Position numbers and translations under genes: made by a program. Shown in pieces: positions 24,686-33,157 of a DNA stretch of 64,000 nucleotides. Each line of letters starts with the position of its first letter. Positions within the stretch are counted from its first letter, which is position 1. The notes below the pieces were generated by a model, which searched no databases, was not told the origin of the DNA, and saw nothing but the letters and a program-made list of their open reading frames with translations. Origin of the DNA: Selenomonadales bacterium (lineage in GTDB: Bacteria; Bacillota; Negativicutes; Sporomusales; UBA7701); the NCBI GenBank assembly GCA_029976065.1, contig JARKNV010000022.1, positions 1 to 64,000 on the forward strand. The letters are read 5' to 3'.

Positions 24686-25825
24686 ATGAATAAAACGTGG
24701 GATATATTGGGATGGAAGTTTGCCATATCTCCGGCGCGGTTGGTTATGCTTGCGCTGGCCCTATTGGGCATTGGCGTGATTTTGGTGCGCTTTCTTACGG
24801 GCTTCGGCCTGGTGACGAATCTGAATGATGACTGGCCGTGGGGACTTTGGATTACCTTTGATGTGCTCATCGGTGTCGCCCTGGCCGGCGGCGGCTATTT
24901 CACCGCGCTTATCGTGCATGTTCTGCATCAGGACAGGTACCTGCCGATTTCCCGTAGCGCGATGCTGACCTCGCTTATCGGCTATCTTCTGGTGCTGGCA
25001 GGTTTGGGCGTCGATATCGGTCAATGGTTTAACTTCTGGCGGCCGTTTGTTTCTTGGGGCTATTCCTCCGTACTGTTTGAAGTATTTCTCTGCATTTCCG
25101 CGTATACGACCATCCAACTGCTTGAGTTCGGCGAAATTTTCACCGAGCGGGTGGGCGTCAAATGGCATTCCTTTTTTAAGAAAATAATGCCTGTATTGAT
25201 TGTGACTGGTATTATCTTCCCAACGCTCCATCAGTCTTCCCTGGGCGGCTTATATCTGATCGCCGTCAATAAGCTGCACCCTCTTTGGTGGTCGCCTTTC
25301 CTGCCGGCGTTTTTCTTCATGTCGTCCTTCTTTGTCGGACCGGCGATGATCTGCGTCGAGTCGACTTTAGCCGGGCGCGCCTACCAGCACAAGGTTCCTC
25401 TTAAAGTACTGCGCGGGCTGGGGCAAATCGGCGGCGGCATGATGATTGTTTATTTTGCGTTTAAAATGTATGATATGATAGACAGGGGAAATTTGCCGTT
25501 GCTGTTCCAGGGCAGTCTGGAAGGAAATCTGTTTCTGGCCGAGATGGTTATCGGCATAATCATTCCGGTTATCATGATTTTTACGAAGCTGACAAAATCG
25601 TATCAGGGGCTTTTCATATACGGAATGCTGGTCAGCGCGGGCGTTGTTCTAAACCGAGTGGATGTCTCGTTGGTGGGCATGGCCGGCAAGGCGGCAACCG
25701 GTTATTTTCCGACAGTATGGGAGTTCGCCACCAGTGTCGGTTTTACGGCGATAGGCTGCTTGCTATATTGTTTTATTGCTGATAATTTCCGCATTCTGGG
25801 ACATGAAGAAACGGAGCAAGCCTGA
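24686..25825 (+). CDS. NrfD-type membrane subunit of the [FeFe] hydrogenase
   Basis: A 379-residue polytopic protein with about ten hydrophobic helices is typical of NrfD/HybB quinone-interacting anchors (WPWGLWITFDVLIGVALAGGGYF near 43-63, seen in parts; HQSSLGGLY near 180-188). It would connect extracytoplasmic H2 oxidation to menaquinone. I start at the ATG at 24686, preceded by AAGGAGCTGATAGGG, just past the previous stop. The frame opens upstream at 24653, but that would overlap the ferredoxin gene. Confidence 0.88.
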   Translation: MNKTWDILGWKFAISPARLVMLALALLGIGVILVRFLTGFGLVTNLNDDWPWGLWITFDVLIGVALAGGGYFTALIVHVLHQDRYLPISRSAMLTSLIGYLLVLAGLGVDIGQWFNFWRPFVSWGYSSVLFEVFLCISAYTTIQLLEFGEIFTERVGVKWHSFFKKIMPVLIVTGIIFPTLHQSSLGGLYLIAVNKLHPLWWSPFLPAFFFMSSFFVGPAMICVESTLAGRAYQHKVPLKVLRGLGQIGGGMMIVYFAFKMYDMIDRGNLPLLFQGSLEGNLFLAEMVIGIIIPVIMIFTKLTKSYQGLFIYGMLVSAGVVLNRVDVSLVGMAGKAATGYFPTVWEFATSVGFTAIGCLLYCFIADNFRILGHEETEQA

Positions 25826-26055
25826 AATATTCTTTCCGCCTACCGCTCGCATCACCAGGTGGCATTGTGGCGATCAATTTGTGGTGTTCCGAACAGCGTG
25901 TTGATGACATGCTGCTTTTCCTTAAAAAAATTCTATTGTAAGGGCATCTATTGTTAACAGTTGATTGAGCTTTCTTCGAATAGGCAACTTAGAGCAGGCG
26001 CCAAACCGTTTAATAATCGGGATTATTGGGAAATTTGAGCTCATCAAGGTGAATT

Positions 26056-27243
26056 ATGGAAATCTGGAAGAAAAATCTCTGGGTATGCTGGTTCGGGGTG
26101 TTCATAGTATCCTCCGGAATGAGCCAGATGGCGCCGATTTTGCCGCTTTATATTGAACACCTCGGTATTCACAACCCGGCAGCCATTGCCAGATGGTCCG
26201 GCATTGCCTTTGGCGCCAATTTTATTAGTTTAGCAGTCTTTTCGCCGATCTGGGGCAATTTTGCCGACAAATATGGCCGCAAACCGATGATTTTACGAGC
26301 AAGTCTTTGGACAGCGATTATCATAACCTGCATGGGGTTTGTAAATAACGTGTATCAATTGACGGGCTTGCGTTTAATCCAGGGAGCTCTTTCGGGGTAC
26401 CAATCAGCGGTAATTACGCTAGTTGCGACACAAACTCCTAAAGAACGATCAGGTTGGGCTTTAGGCGTTCTTTTCAGTGGGCAAGTCGGCGGAACATTGA
26501 TGGGACCTTTATTTGGCGGTTATTTGACGGAAGTAGTTGGGTTCCGTGAAGATTTTCTCGTCATCGGTATTCTTTGTTTCGTCGCCTTTGTCGCATCATG
26601 CGTATTCGTAAAAGAACAAAAAGTCGCCGTAATCCACCGCCCCCTTAGTAATCGTGAATTTTGGCGGGCCCTGCCAAATCGCAAGGTGACGGTCTGCTTG
26701 TTCATTACCACGCTAGTAATACAACTGGCGCTTATGTCGGTGCAACCGATCATTACCGTCTACGTTGCACAGTTATCAGCCAGCAAGGAGCATATTGCCC
26801 TGATTTCCGGTGCCGTTTTTGCTGCTTCGGGACTTGCGAGCATCCTTTCCGCCCTCCGATTAGGAAAAATCTCGGACCGGATCGGACCACATAAAGTACT
26901 GTTGGGGGCGCTGATTGTTGCCGGCTTAACATTCATTCCGCAAGCCCTTGTCAATAGTCCCTGGCAGCTGGGATGCATGCGCTTTTTGTTGGGATTAGCC
27001 ACGGCCGGGTTGTTGCCCTCCATTAACAGCTTAATCAAACGAACTACGCCTGATTCAGTTGCTGGCCGGACCTATGGCTTTAATCAGTCCGCACAATTTT
27101 TCGGTATGTTTTGCGGTGGGGTAATCGGCGGGCAATTAGCAGCCGCGCTCGGGATTCAATACATGCTATACCTTACCGGGACGTTGCTGCTGATCAATGC
27201 GGTGTGGGTTTATAAAACGATATATAAAGTAAATATCAATTAG
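26056..27243 (+). CDS. MFS transporter, MdtG/multidrug-like
   Basis: A 395-residue protein with twelve predicted helices and the major facilitator loop motif GNFADKYGRKPMIL (about 74-87), repeated less exactly as GKISDRIGPHKVLL in the second half. The sequence resembles MdtG/YqjV-type drug:H+ antiporters; the substrate is unknown. It is a single gene. The 230-base gap before it has no feature I can support. AAGGTGAATT precedes the ATG. Confidence 0.78.
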   Translation: MEIWKKNLWVCWFGVFIVSSGMSQMAPILPLYIEHLGIHNPAAIARWSGIAFGANFISLAVFSPIWGNFADKYGRKPMILRASLWTAIIITCMGFVNNVYQLTGLRLIQGALSGYQSAVITLVATQTPKERSGWALGVLFSGQVGGTLMGPLFGGYLTEVVGFREDFLVIGILCFVAFVASCVFVKEQKVAVIHRPLSNREFWRALPNRKVTVCLFITTLVIQLALMSVQPIITVYVAQLSASKEHIALISGAVFAASGLASILSALRLGKISDRIGPHKVLLGALIVAGLTFIPQALVNSPWQLGCMRFLLGLATAGLLPSINSLIKRTTPDSVAGRTYGFNQSAQFFGMFCGGVIGGQLAAALGIQYMLYLTGTLLLINAVWVYKTIYKVNIN

Positions 27244-27566
27244 CGACAGAGGGCCAAAATCCGCAGGGTGACAGTGGCGCGACGACCGGCCGCCAGCCAT
27301 AAAACAAACGCCGGATGGAATCTTAAGCACCAGGAGGCCCCAAAGAATAGTCTTGAACCTCGAACTGCGCCACCCATAAAGCTCCAGGCTAGCAGAAATG
27401 CTGATAGGCATAAGTGTAACGATGTCTTCGCTTGCGCCGAAAGGCTTGGCGAAGACAAGTTTTCTAATGCCGGTTAGCCGGAAATGCCGGGGAGGAAAAT
27501 GACGGGAAATAGCGAAGGAAAACCCCATGTATTCGACCGCTATCGGCGCAATAAGGAGATGATTGC
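27244..27566. other. 323-base gap at the composition boundary
   Basis: No convincing gene is present. A 9-bp hairpin TGTCTTCGC / GCGAAGACA (27423-27431, 27449-27457) followed by AGTTTTCT may be a weak terminator for the MFS gene. The visible shift from AT-richer to GC-rich sequence happens across this gap. Minus-strand frames here read as hydrophobic but have no start signals. Confidence 0.4.
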
Positions 27567-29075
27567 ATGGAACGGCGCGATTTCCTGAAGCTGGCCTTGA
27601 TGTCGGCTCTGGCCGGCGGGATGGCCGTCGACTTGCAGCCTGCCACTGCGAGAGGCATACCTGCCGCCGCTTTTCCCGGCTTCCCCCCGGAAAAATGCTA
27701 TCAGGGCCCGCCCGCCGGCGTCATCCGTACGGCGCTGACCGACCTGTTCAAAGTCGGTCCCGGCCCGTCCAGTTCCCACACCATCGCCCCGCTCAGGATC
27801 GCCAACAACTTTTGGACGGTGCTGGCCGGCCTTCCCGATGAAGACCTCCGCCGGGGGGCGAAAATCGAAGCCCGCCTGTTCGGCAGTCTCAGCGCCACCG
27901 GCAGGGGGCACCGCACCGACCGCGCCATTCTCGCCGGCCTCATGGGGCAGCAGCCCGAGACGTGCGACACCAGGCTGATGGACGAGCTGGCGGACCCGGC
28001 GCGGAAGTATGCCGTCGCCATCCGGGGCGTCGGCTTCGAGCTGAGCGGCGCGACCATCATCTGGGACAAGCACGAGCACGATTACCCGTACGCCAACACG
28101 ATGATCATGTGGCTGCTGGCCGCCGACGGAGCCGTCATCTGCGAGCGGGAATATTATTCGACCGGCGGCGGTTTCTTCGCCTGGAAGGGCCAGCCGGCCG
28201 ACGACAGGGGCGAACCGGCCTACCCCTACGGGAGCATGGCCGGCTTCCGGGAAATTGTCGGCGCCAGCGGCAAAAGCCTCGACGAGATAATGCTTGCCAA
28301 CGAAAAGGCCATCCGCAGGGTGAGCGAGCGTGAGATATACACCCACCTCGACATGGTGCTGACGACGATGGAAGAGGGGGTGCGCCTCGGACTGAGCGAG
28401 GACGGCCTCCTGCCGGCGCCGTTCGAATTTTACCGCAAAGCAAAACAGATTTACGAGCGGTCGAAGGCGGCGGGCGCGGACGAGCGCTTCATGGGCCAGC
28501 TCAGCAGCTACGCTTTGGCCGTATCCGAGGGCAACGCCGCCGGACGCCTGGCCGTAACCGCGCCGACGCTGGGTTCGGCCGGCACCATGCCGGCGATCGT
28601 CTATCTGATGAAAAACCACCTGAAATTCACCCGCGATGCGATGCGCAGAGGGCTGCTGGCCGCCGGCCTGGTCGGCTTCCTCTGCAAAAACAACGCCAGC
28701 GTGGCCGGAGCTGAGGTGGGCTGCCAGGGAGAGATCGGCGTCGCCGCGGCCATGGCGGCCGCCATGCTCGCCCATGCCGCCGGCGCGCCGCTCGACGTCA
28801 CCGAAATCGCGGCTACCATCGCCCTTGAGCACCATCTGGGCATGACGTGCGACCCGGTCGGCGGCTTTGTCCTGCTGCCCTGCATCGAACGCAACGCCTT
28901 CGGGGCGGTGAAAGCCTACAACGCCTGGCTGATCGCCAAAAACGAAATAACCGCCCGCCATTGGGAGGATCTGGACAGGGTCATCGCCGTCATGCTGGAA
29001 ACAGGGCGGGCGATGCAGCCGAAGTTCAGGGAAACGGGCAAGGGCGGGCTGGCCACGGCGATGATAAGCTGCTGA
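27567..29075 (+). CDS. iron-sulfur L-serine dehydratase-like protein with Tat signal peptide
   Basis: The protein is a single-chain (beta plus alpha) [4Fe-4S] L-serine dehydratase. The KVGPGPSSSHTIAP motif (about 62-75), TGRGHRTD, and three cysteines in EVGCQGEIG (about 386), MTCDPVGG (about 428) and PCIERNA (about 439) have the 42- and 11-residue spacing of the cluster ligands. It would deaminate L-serine (or a close analogue) to pyruvate and ammonia. Uniquely, it begins MERRDFLKLALMSALAGGMA, a textbook Tat twin-arginine signal followed by a plausible cleavage region near ATARG (about 26-30). Family members are normally cytoplasmic. AAGGAGATGATTGC precedes the ATG, so the signal is inside the expected start. 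Confidence 0.88.
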   Translation: MERRDFLKLALMSALAGGMAVDLQPATARGIPAAAFPGFPPEKCYQGPPAGVIRTALTDLFKVGPGPSSSHTIAPLRIANNFWTVLAGLPDEDLRRGAKIEARLFGSLSATGRGHRTDRAILAGLMGQQPETCDTRLMDELADPARKYAVAIRGVGFELSGATIIWDKHEHDYPYANTMIMWLLAADGAVICEREYYSTGGGFFAWKGQPADDRGEPAYPYGSMAGFREIVGASGKSLDEIMLANEKAIRRVSEREIYTHLDMVLTTMEEGVRLGLSEDGLLPAPFEFYRKAKQIYERSKAAGADERFMGQLSSYALAVSEGNAAGRLAVTAPTLGSAGTMPAIVYLMKNHLKFTRDAMRRGLLAAGLVGFLCKNNASVAGAEVGCQGEIGVAAAMAAAMLAHAAGAPLDVTEIAATIALEHHLGMTCDPVGGFVLLPCIERNAFGAVKAYNAWLIAKNEITARHWEDLDRVIAVMLETGRAMQPKFRETGKGGLATAMISC

Positions 29076-29181
29076 GGGGGCGGCAGCCGCGGCGTTTTCC
29101 AGATAATTCATAGAGGAAAATGCCGACAAAAAAGGAAAATTAACAGATGAATACTGGCGATCCGCCCCAAAAGGAGAAATT

Positions 29182-29670
29182 ATGAGCAGAAAACTGATAG
29201 TGTTTCTTGTCGCCGCGGTCCTGTGCCTGGGCATCGCCGCCACGGCCCACGCCGCCAAGCCGGTGATCAAGGCCGACAATACCTCGTTCGACTTCGCCCG
29301 CGGCATGTATGTGCTGAAAGGCAACGTTTCCGTCGAGGTCAACAACCGCCTGATAACCGCCGGCGAAGCCAGGGTCAAGGTCCTTAGCCTCGAGGTTTGG
29401 GGCGAGGGCGGCATCACCCTCACGCAGGACGACATCTATTTTACCGGCGACAACGTATATGTCAACGGGCCGCAGAACAGCGCCGCGATCAAGGGCGGCG
29501 TGACCTTCAGGCGGGGCGGCGTATACATAACCGCCGACGAAGCGGATTTCAACTGGCAGACGAAGCAGGGCGTCTTTCGCAACAACGTCCAGATCGACGA
29601 CAACGGCCAGCAGATAACGACCGACATGCTGACCTACAACGTAGCCACCAATACATATCAGACCGAATAA
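29182..29670 (+). CDS. LptA/OstA-like periplasmic protein
   Basis: This 162-residue secreted protein has a signal peptide (MSRKLIVFLVAAVLCLGIAA, cleavage near AHAA, about 22-25). Short beta-strand repeats follow, of the type FDFARGMYVLKGNVSVEVNN, GDNVYVNG and GVYITADEADFNWQTKQGVFRNNVQI. This is the OstA/LptA beta-jellyroll that ferries lipopolysaccharide to the outer membrane. Its presence supports a diderm Firmicute. It could be a short LptC/LptA-like paralogue rather than the core LptA. AAAAGGAGAAATT precedes the ATG. Confidence 0.75.
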   Translation: MSRKLIVFLVAAVLCLGIAATAHAAKPVIKADNTSFDFARGMYVLKGNVSVEVNNRLITAGEARVKVLSLEVWGEGGITLTQDDIYFTGDNVYVNGPQNSAAIKGGVTFRRGGVYITADEADFNWQTKQGVFRNNVQIDDNGQQITTDMLTYNVATNTYQTE

Positions 29671-29678
29671 CAGCCATT

Positions 29679-29711
29679 AAAAAAGCTTCCGGACGCGCCG
29701 GAAGCTTTTTC
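29679..29711. terminator. bidirectional terminator between lptA-like and beta-lactamase genes
   Basis: GCTTCCGG (29685-29692) and CCGGAAGC (29698-29705) form the core, flanked by A and T runs on both sides. The two convergent genes end on either side. Confidence 0.9.
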
Positions 29712-29718
29712 TGTCCCG

Positions 29719-30528
29719 TTATTGCGGAAGGATGTCGAGGTCTTTGAGGATGGCTGCGGTTATTTTTTTCGCCGCGCCGCCGCTCGCGCCGTCCGGCGCC
29801 TCGATGTTCACGGCGAAAATATAGCGGCTGTCCCCTTTTTCCACACAGCCGACGAACCAGCCCAGCAGCCAGCGGCCGTCGGCGAAGCCCGAGCCGGTTT
29901 TCCCCATGAAGGTCGTCCCGTTGCCGCCGGACAAAGTAATGTTTCTTTTCACGATCGCCGCGTTCCTCGCCGCGAACGGCAGCCGGCCGGAATAAAGCCG
30001 GGCGAGCAGTTCGACCTGCTCCACCGCCGAAATCTGCAGCGACGACTGCAGCCAGAAGGTCGTCAGGCCGCCGGAGATATCCCGGTTGCCGTAGCCGAGC
30101 TTGTCGAGCTGCTCCTGCATCCGTTCAGCGCCGATCCGCGAGGCGAGATCCTGGAAGTACCAGACCACCGACTCGCGGGTGGCGGACGCCAGCGTGTGGT
30201 CGCGGTTCCAGTTCGGGAAGGTGCGCTCCGTGCCGTCCCACTTAATAAGCGTGTACACGTCCTCGTCGGCCAGCACGCCGGTTTCCAGACCGATCAGCGA
30301 GTTGTATATCTTGAAAGTCGAACACGGCGACAACCGCTTGCGGCTTTGCGGCTCGTTGTAGATCAGATACCTCTCGTTCGCTTGGTCATAGAGGACGATT
30401 GTTCCCGCATAACCCTGGAAATACGCTTCCCAGTCGTCCCTGACCTCCACCGCCGGCGCGGCTTCCCCGGTCAGCGGCGCCAACAGGAGCGCCGCCGTGC
30501 ACAGCATTGACAGCAAGACTTTTTTCAT
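29719..30528 (-). CDS. class D (OXA-type) beta-lactamase
   Basis: The 269-residue protein has a signal peptide (MKKVLLSMLCTAALLLAPL) and class D active-site motifs. These are STFK (about 67-70, nucleophilic serine and carboxylated lysine), SVV (about 117-119), YGN (about 145-147) and KTGSG (about 210-214). WLQSSL follows the YGN element as in OXA enzymes. It would hydrolyse penicillins in the periplasm. I start at the ATG at 30528, with GGGAGGAAAAAC upstream; the longer frame adds a charged N terminus before the signal. Related intrinsic enzymes occur in Firmicutes. Confidence 0.9.
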   Translation of the reverse strand: MKKVLLSMLCTAALLLAPLTGEAAPAVEVRDDWEAYFQGYAGTIVLYDQANERYLIYNEPQSRKRLSPCSTFKIYNSLIGLETGVLADEDVYTLIKWDGTERTFPNWNRDHTLASATRESVVWYFQDLASRIGAERMQEQLDKLGYGNRDISGGLTTFWLQSSLQISAVEQVELLARLYSGRLPFAARNAAIVKRNITLSGGNGTTFMGKTGSGFADGRWLLGWFVGCVEKGDSRYIFAVNIEAPDGASGGAAKKITAAILKDLDILPQ

Positions 30529-30656
30529 CCGTTTTTCCTCCCTTGATTTCCGTTCCTTTTCTATTTTAACCACCGGCCGGGGAGGAAAAAATAGCAGCCG
30601 GCTTACAGTTTCCTTACAAAATGACGGCGCGGCCGCCGGATCGGCAGCAGCGCCCG

Positions 30657-31364
30657 CTATAGCCTCAGTATGCAGCCTTGTCCGCGGCGGGTTACGAGAA
30701 TATGGCCGTGAGCGCCAAGCTTCTTCCGCAGGCGGTATACGAGCAGGCTCAATTCGTCAAGACCGACATCGGGCGCGCCGCCCAGGAGAGGACGTTCGCT
30801 CCATACCGCCGGCCGGATGGCCGCGTAAGGGACGAGCTTGTCGCGGTGGCCGTAGAGCAGTGCGAGCAGGCGCCATTCCTTGACCGACAGCGGCACCTCC
30901 GCCTCATCCACGAACAGTGTTCTCCGCGCCAGGTCGACGGCCACCGGCGGCCCTTGCGGCGCCCGGGACGGCTCGTTGACCGGCTGGGTGTCGCCGAACG
31001 GGAGCGTTTGCTCGAACTCGGCGGCGAGCGCGAAACGGAGCGCGACCACATCCGCCGCCAGGCCGATCCTGTCCCCGGAGGCGAGCGGGGCTGGGTCCTG
31101 GGGCAGGGGACGGCCGTTTACCGTCGTCCCGTGGCGGCTGCCGAGATCGCGGACCGTCCACCGGCCGTCCCGCAGCTCCAGGCAGCAGTGGCGGCGCGAT
31201 ACGAGCAGGCTTGAAAACGCTATATCGGGGCTGGACGAGGCCGTGCCCCGGCCAAGAATTACCTTGCCGGGCTCCAGGGTCAGGCAGGCGCCCCTGACGT
31301 GGGGATCGCCCCGCTCCACCAGCAGCCTGGCAATGGCGGGCTTGTCGCCCCTGGGGATATGCAT
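30657..31364 (-). CDS. FHA domain fused to an OmpR/PhoB-type winged helix
   Basis: The N-terminal half is an FHA phosphothreonine-binding domain (ILGRG near 36-40, SRRH near 57-60, GSRHGTTVNG near 75-84, with the conserved Gly-Arg, Ser-x-x-His and Asn-Gly). The C-terminal half (about 140-235) is a transcriptional-regulator wHTH (LSVKEWRLLALLYGHR, then LSLLVYRLRKKLG). It may bind DNA in response to Ser/Thr phosphorylation; no kinase is nearby. Start ATG 31364 lies within the 3' end of the Nudix gene's Shine-Dalgarno context (ACGGAGAAG), eight bases after its stop. Confidence 0.82.
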   Translation of the reverse strand: MHIPRGDKPAIARLLVERGDPHVRGACLTLEPGKVILGRGTASSSPDIAFSSLLVSRRHCCLELRDGRWTVRDLGSRHGTTVNGRPLPQDPAPLASGDRIGLAADVVALRFALAAEFEQTLPFGDTQPVNEPSRAPQGPPVAVDLARRTLFVDEAEVPLSVKEWRLLALLYGHRDKLVPYAAIRPAVWSERPLLGGAPDVGLDELSLLVYRLRKKLGAHGHILVTRRGQGCILRL

Positions 31365-31371
31365 GGGACAA

Positions 31372-31785
31372 TCACTTCTCCGTAGCGTTAATTGCACCGG
31401 GGAACTCGCTCATCAGCCTGGCGGCGATCGGCGCGTCGGCGGGGGCGAAATCGTATCCTCCCAGCTCGGACGCGGCGACCCAACGGTACTCCTCATGCTC
31501 CACCGGCAGGATATCGCCGCCGGCCCAGCGGCAGAAATAAGCGAGGACAAGAATCTGGCCTCCGGTAAAGGTGTGAAGGCTTTCGGTGAAAAACTCGCCG
31601 ACGCTGACATCGATGGCGAACTCCTCCGCCATCTCCCTGGCCAGGCATTCTTCCGGGCTCTCCCCGGGCTCGATCTTACCGCCGGGAAACTCCCAGCGGT
31701 GGGCGAACCTTCCTTCCGGCCCCCGTTTGGCGATGAAGATGGCGTCGTCGCGGACGAGAATTGCGGCGGTTACCTTGGTAAGCAT
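31372..31785 (-). CDS. Nudix hydrolase, MutT-like (8-oxo-dGTP diphosphatase type)
   Basis: The 137-residue protein carries a complete Nudix box, GGKIEPGESPEECLAREMAEEF (about 34-55 in the protein, with the REMAEE metal-binding glutamates). MutT-family enzymes hydrolyse oxidised nucleoside triphosphates, protecting DNA; other nucleotide substrates are possible. I chose ATG 31785 with AGGGGGCGCC upstream rather than the GTG at 31803. It is first in a two-gene operon with the FHA-wHTH regulator. Confidence 0.88.
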   Translation of the reverse strand: MLTKVTAAILVRDDAIFIAKRGPEGRFAHRWEFPGGKIEPGESPEECLAREMAEEFAIDVSVGEFFTESLHTFTGGQILVLAYFCRWAGGDILPVEHEEYRWVAASELGGYDFAPADAPIAARLMSEFPGAINATEK

Positions 31786-31851
31786 GGCGCCCCCTGTTTT
31801 CACGACAATTTTTTGCTTATTTCGCCCTCCGGCCGATAAATCCTTTTTGGC

Positions 31852-32595
31852 TTAGTCCTGACGGGAGGCGTTTTCGGCGAGGAACAGGGCGACCTTGCGC
31901 CTGATCGCCGGCAGGGCCGCCGAGGGCGGCAGGGCGTCGAGCAGGCGGTCGATGTGGCCGCGGGCCGCCAGTTCCCGGATCGTCCAGGGGAAATTCACGT
32001 CAAACAGCCAGCTTAGCATCACCAGCTTGCGGTCGTCGGTTGTTTTGATGTCCTCGTAATAGAGCAAATTGCCGGCGAGAAATTCGTTCTCCAGCCCGGG
32101 CGAGCAGCCATCGGCCGGCGGGGAGGGCGGCAGCACCCGGCAGATGTCGAGTTTGTCCGTGTCGCGGATCAGCTTGCTGTGAAGGGCGAGGCGGGCGTCC
32201 GGCTGGCCGGGCACAGCGGCGGCGTTGTGCCAGCGGACGGCAAAAGCGAGCGCCTCCCAGTCGCGCGGCTCCAGGCGGCCGTCGATGCCGGCGGCCAGCA
32301 GCTCCTCGACCCCCAGGCGGCCATGGTCGACCGAATCCCGGTCGCGGAAGGTGCGGTAAACGGTCACCTGCCGGAAGCGGCCGACATCGTGGCACAAACC
32401 GATCGCTTCCGCCAGCTGCGTCTCCGCGGCGTCGAGCCCGAGGCTCCGGGCCAGGTCGCGGTTGAGCCCGGCGACGATAAGGCTGTGTTTTTCTTTTTCA
32501 AGCACCTTGGGCTGAATCTCGGCATCGTCGCTGTAAAAGGTTTGCACATAATCTCCGAACCAGTGGTAAAGGCTTTCGAGTATGGCGGTTTCCAA
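31852..32595 (-). CDS. HD-domain phosphohydrolase
   Basis: The 247-residue protein has an HD domain: histidine in KEKHSLIVAG (about 37-46), the HD pair in IGLCHDVGRFRQ (about 64-75), VDHGRLG, and an aspartate in KLIRDTDKLDI. Metal-dependent phosphohydrolases of this type act on nucleotides or cyclic dinucleotides; the substrate is not identifiable. I start at the TTG at 32595 with GGAGG nine bases upstream. The frame opens further upstream without a ribosome site. Confidence 0.78.
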   Translation of the reverse strand: METAILESLYHWFGDYVQTFYSDDAEIQPKVLEKEKHSLIVAGLNRDLARSLGLDAAETQLAEAIGLCHDVGRFRQVTVYRTFRDRDSVDHGRLGVEELLAAGIDGRLEPRDWEALAFAVRWHNAAAVPGQPDARLALHSKLIRDTDKLDICRVLPPSPPADGCSPGLENEFLAGNLLYYEDIKTTDDRKLVMLSWLFDVNFPWTIRELAARGHIDRLLDALPPSAALPAIRRKVALFLAENASRQD

Positions 32596-32774
32596 ATCAC
32601 GGTTCCTCCGTTGGCTGTGTTTGCAACCAGAATACCACTTTTGCCGCCCAGCGGCAAGGCCGGCAAAATAGGACCAGCGTCCTAGCAAAATACGACAAAA
32701 GTATGCAGGAATATTCCTTTTTAATAGCCAATTTGTTCCATTACCCTCAAAGAGGGGTGATGGAGGTAGGCGCT

Positions 32775-32954
32775 ATGAACGTCGGTGATTTCAAGGCAGG
32801 CAACGCGGTGCGTTGGGACACCAACGACAACAAGATTTATTTCGATACCGAGCAATGGGCTGTGCGCGGACGACTGGTGCTGCGCAAGAACGCCGACGGG
32901 AAAATCGACATGTACATCCTTAAGGTCGACCCGCCGCTCGCCCAGGATTATTGA
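32775..32954 (+). CDS. 59-residue protein of unknown function
   Basis: I do not recognise this small soluble protein. It is rich in charged and aromatic residues (NAVRWDTNDNKIYFDTEQWAV in parts, ending KVDPPLAQDY) and could form a small beta-barrel. The ATG at 32775 has GGAGGTAGGCGCT upstream, a convincing start. An upstream in-frame ATG at 32703 lacks a site. A strong terminator follows, so it is monocistronic. Confidence 0.6.
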   Translation: MNVGDFKAGNAVRWDTNDNKIYFDTEQWAVRGRLVLRKNADGKIDMYILKVDPPLAQDY

Positions 32955-32980
32955 CAGGTCACGCCATAGCCGCTCTTTCT

Positions 32981-33011
32981 GCTGCCTTGAGTCAAGGCAG
33001 CTTTGTTTTTT
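32981..33011 (+). terminator. intrinsic terminator after the 59-residue gene
   Basis: GCTGCCTTGA-GTCAAGGCAGC is a near-perfect hairpin followed by TTTGTTTTTT. It separates this gene from the poly-glutamate operon. Confidence 0.9.
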
Positions 33012-33157
33012 GCGGAGGATGGCCGGGACGGGCCATGCGGCGGCGGGTGATGGATATTGTATACCGAAAAGATAAAAATGAGAAAAAATAGGTATTTTTT
33101 TATTTATAGCAAAAAGTAACCACGAACATCTTTTTTTCTCTAAAGGAGGATGCAGCT

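Noticed and set aside
27166-27528. minus-strand hydrophobic open frame in the 27.2-27.6 kb gap
   Set aside because: No ribosome site, no recognised family, and it overlaps the MFS gene end; composition alone does not support a gene.
27540-29435. 631-codon minus-strand open frame
   Set aside because: It is antisense to the serine dehydratase and LptA-like genes, has no ribosome site, and reads as low-complexity Gly/Ala/Val-rich sequence from high-GC complement.
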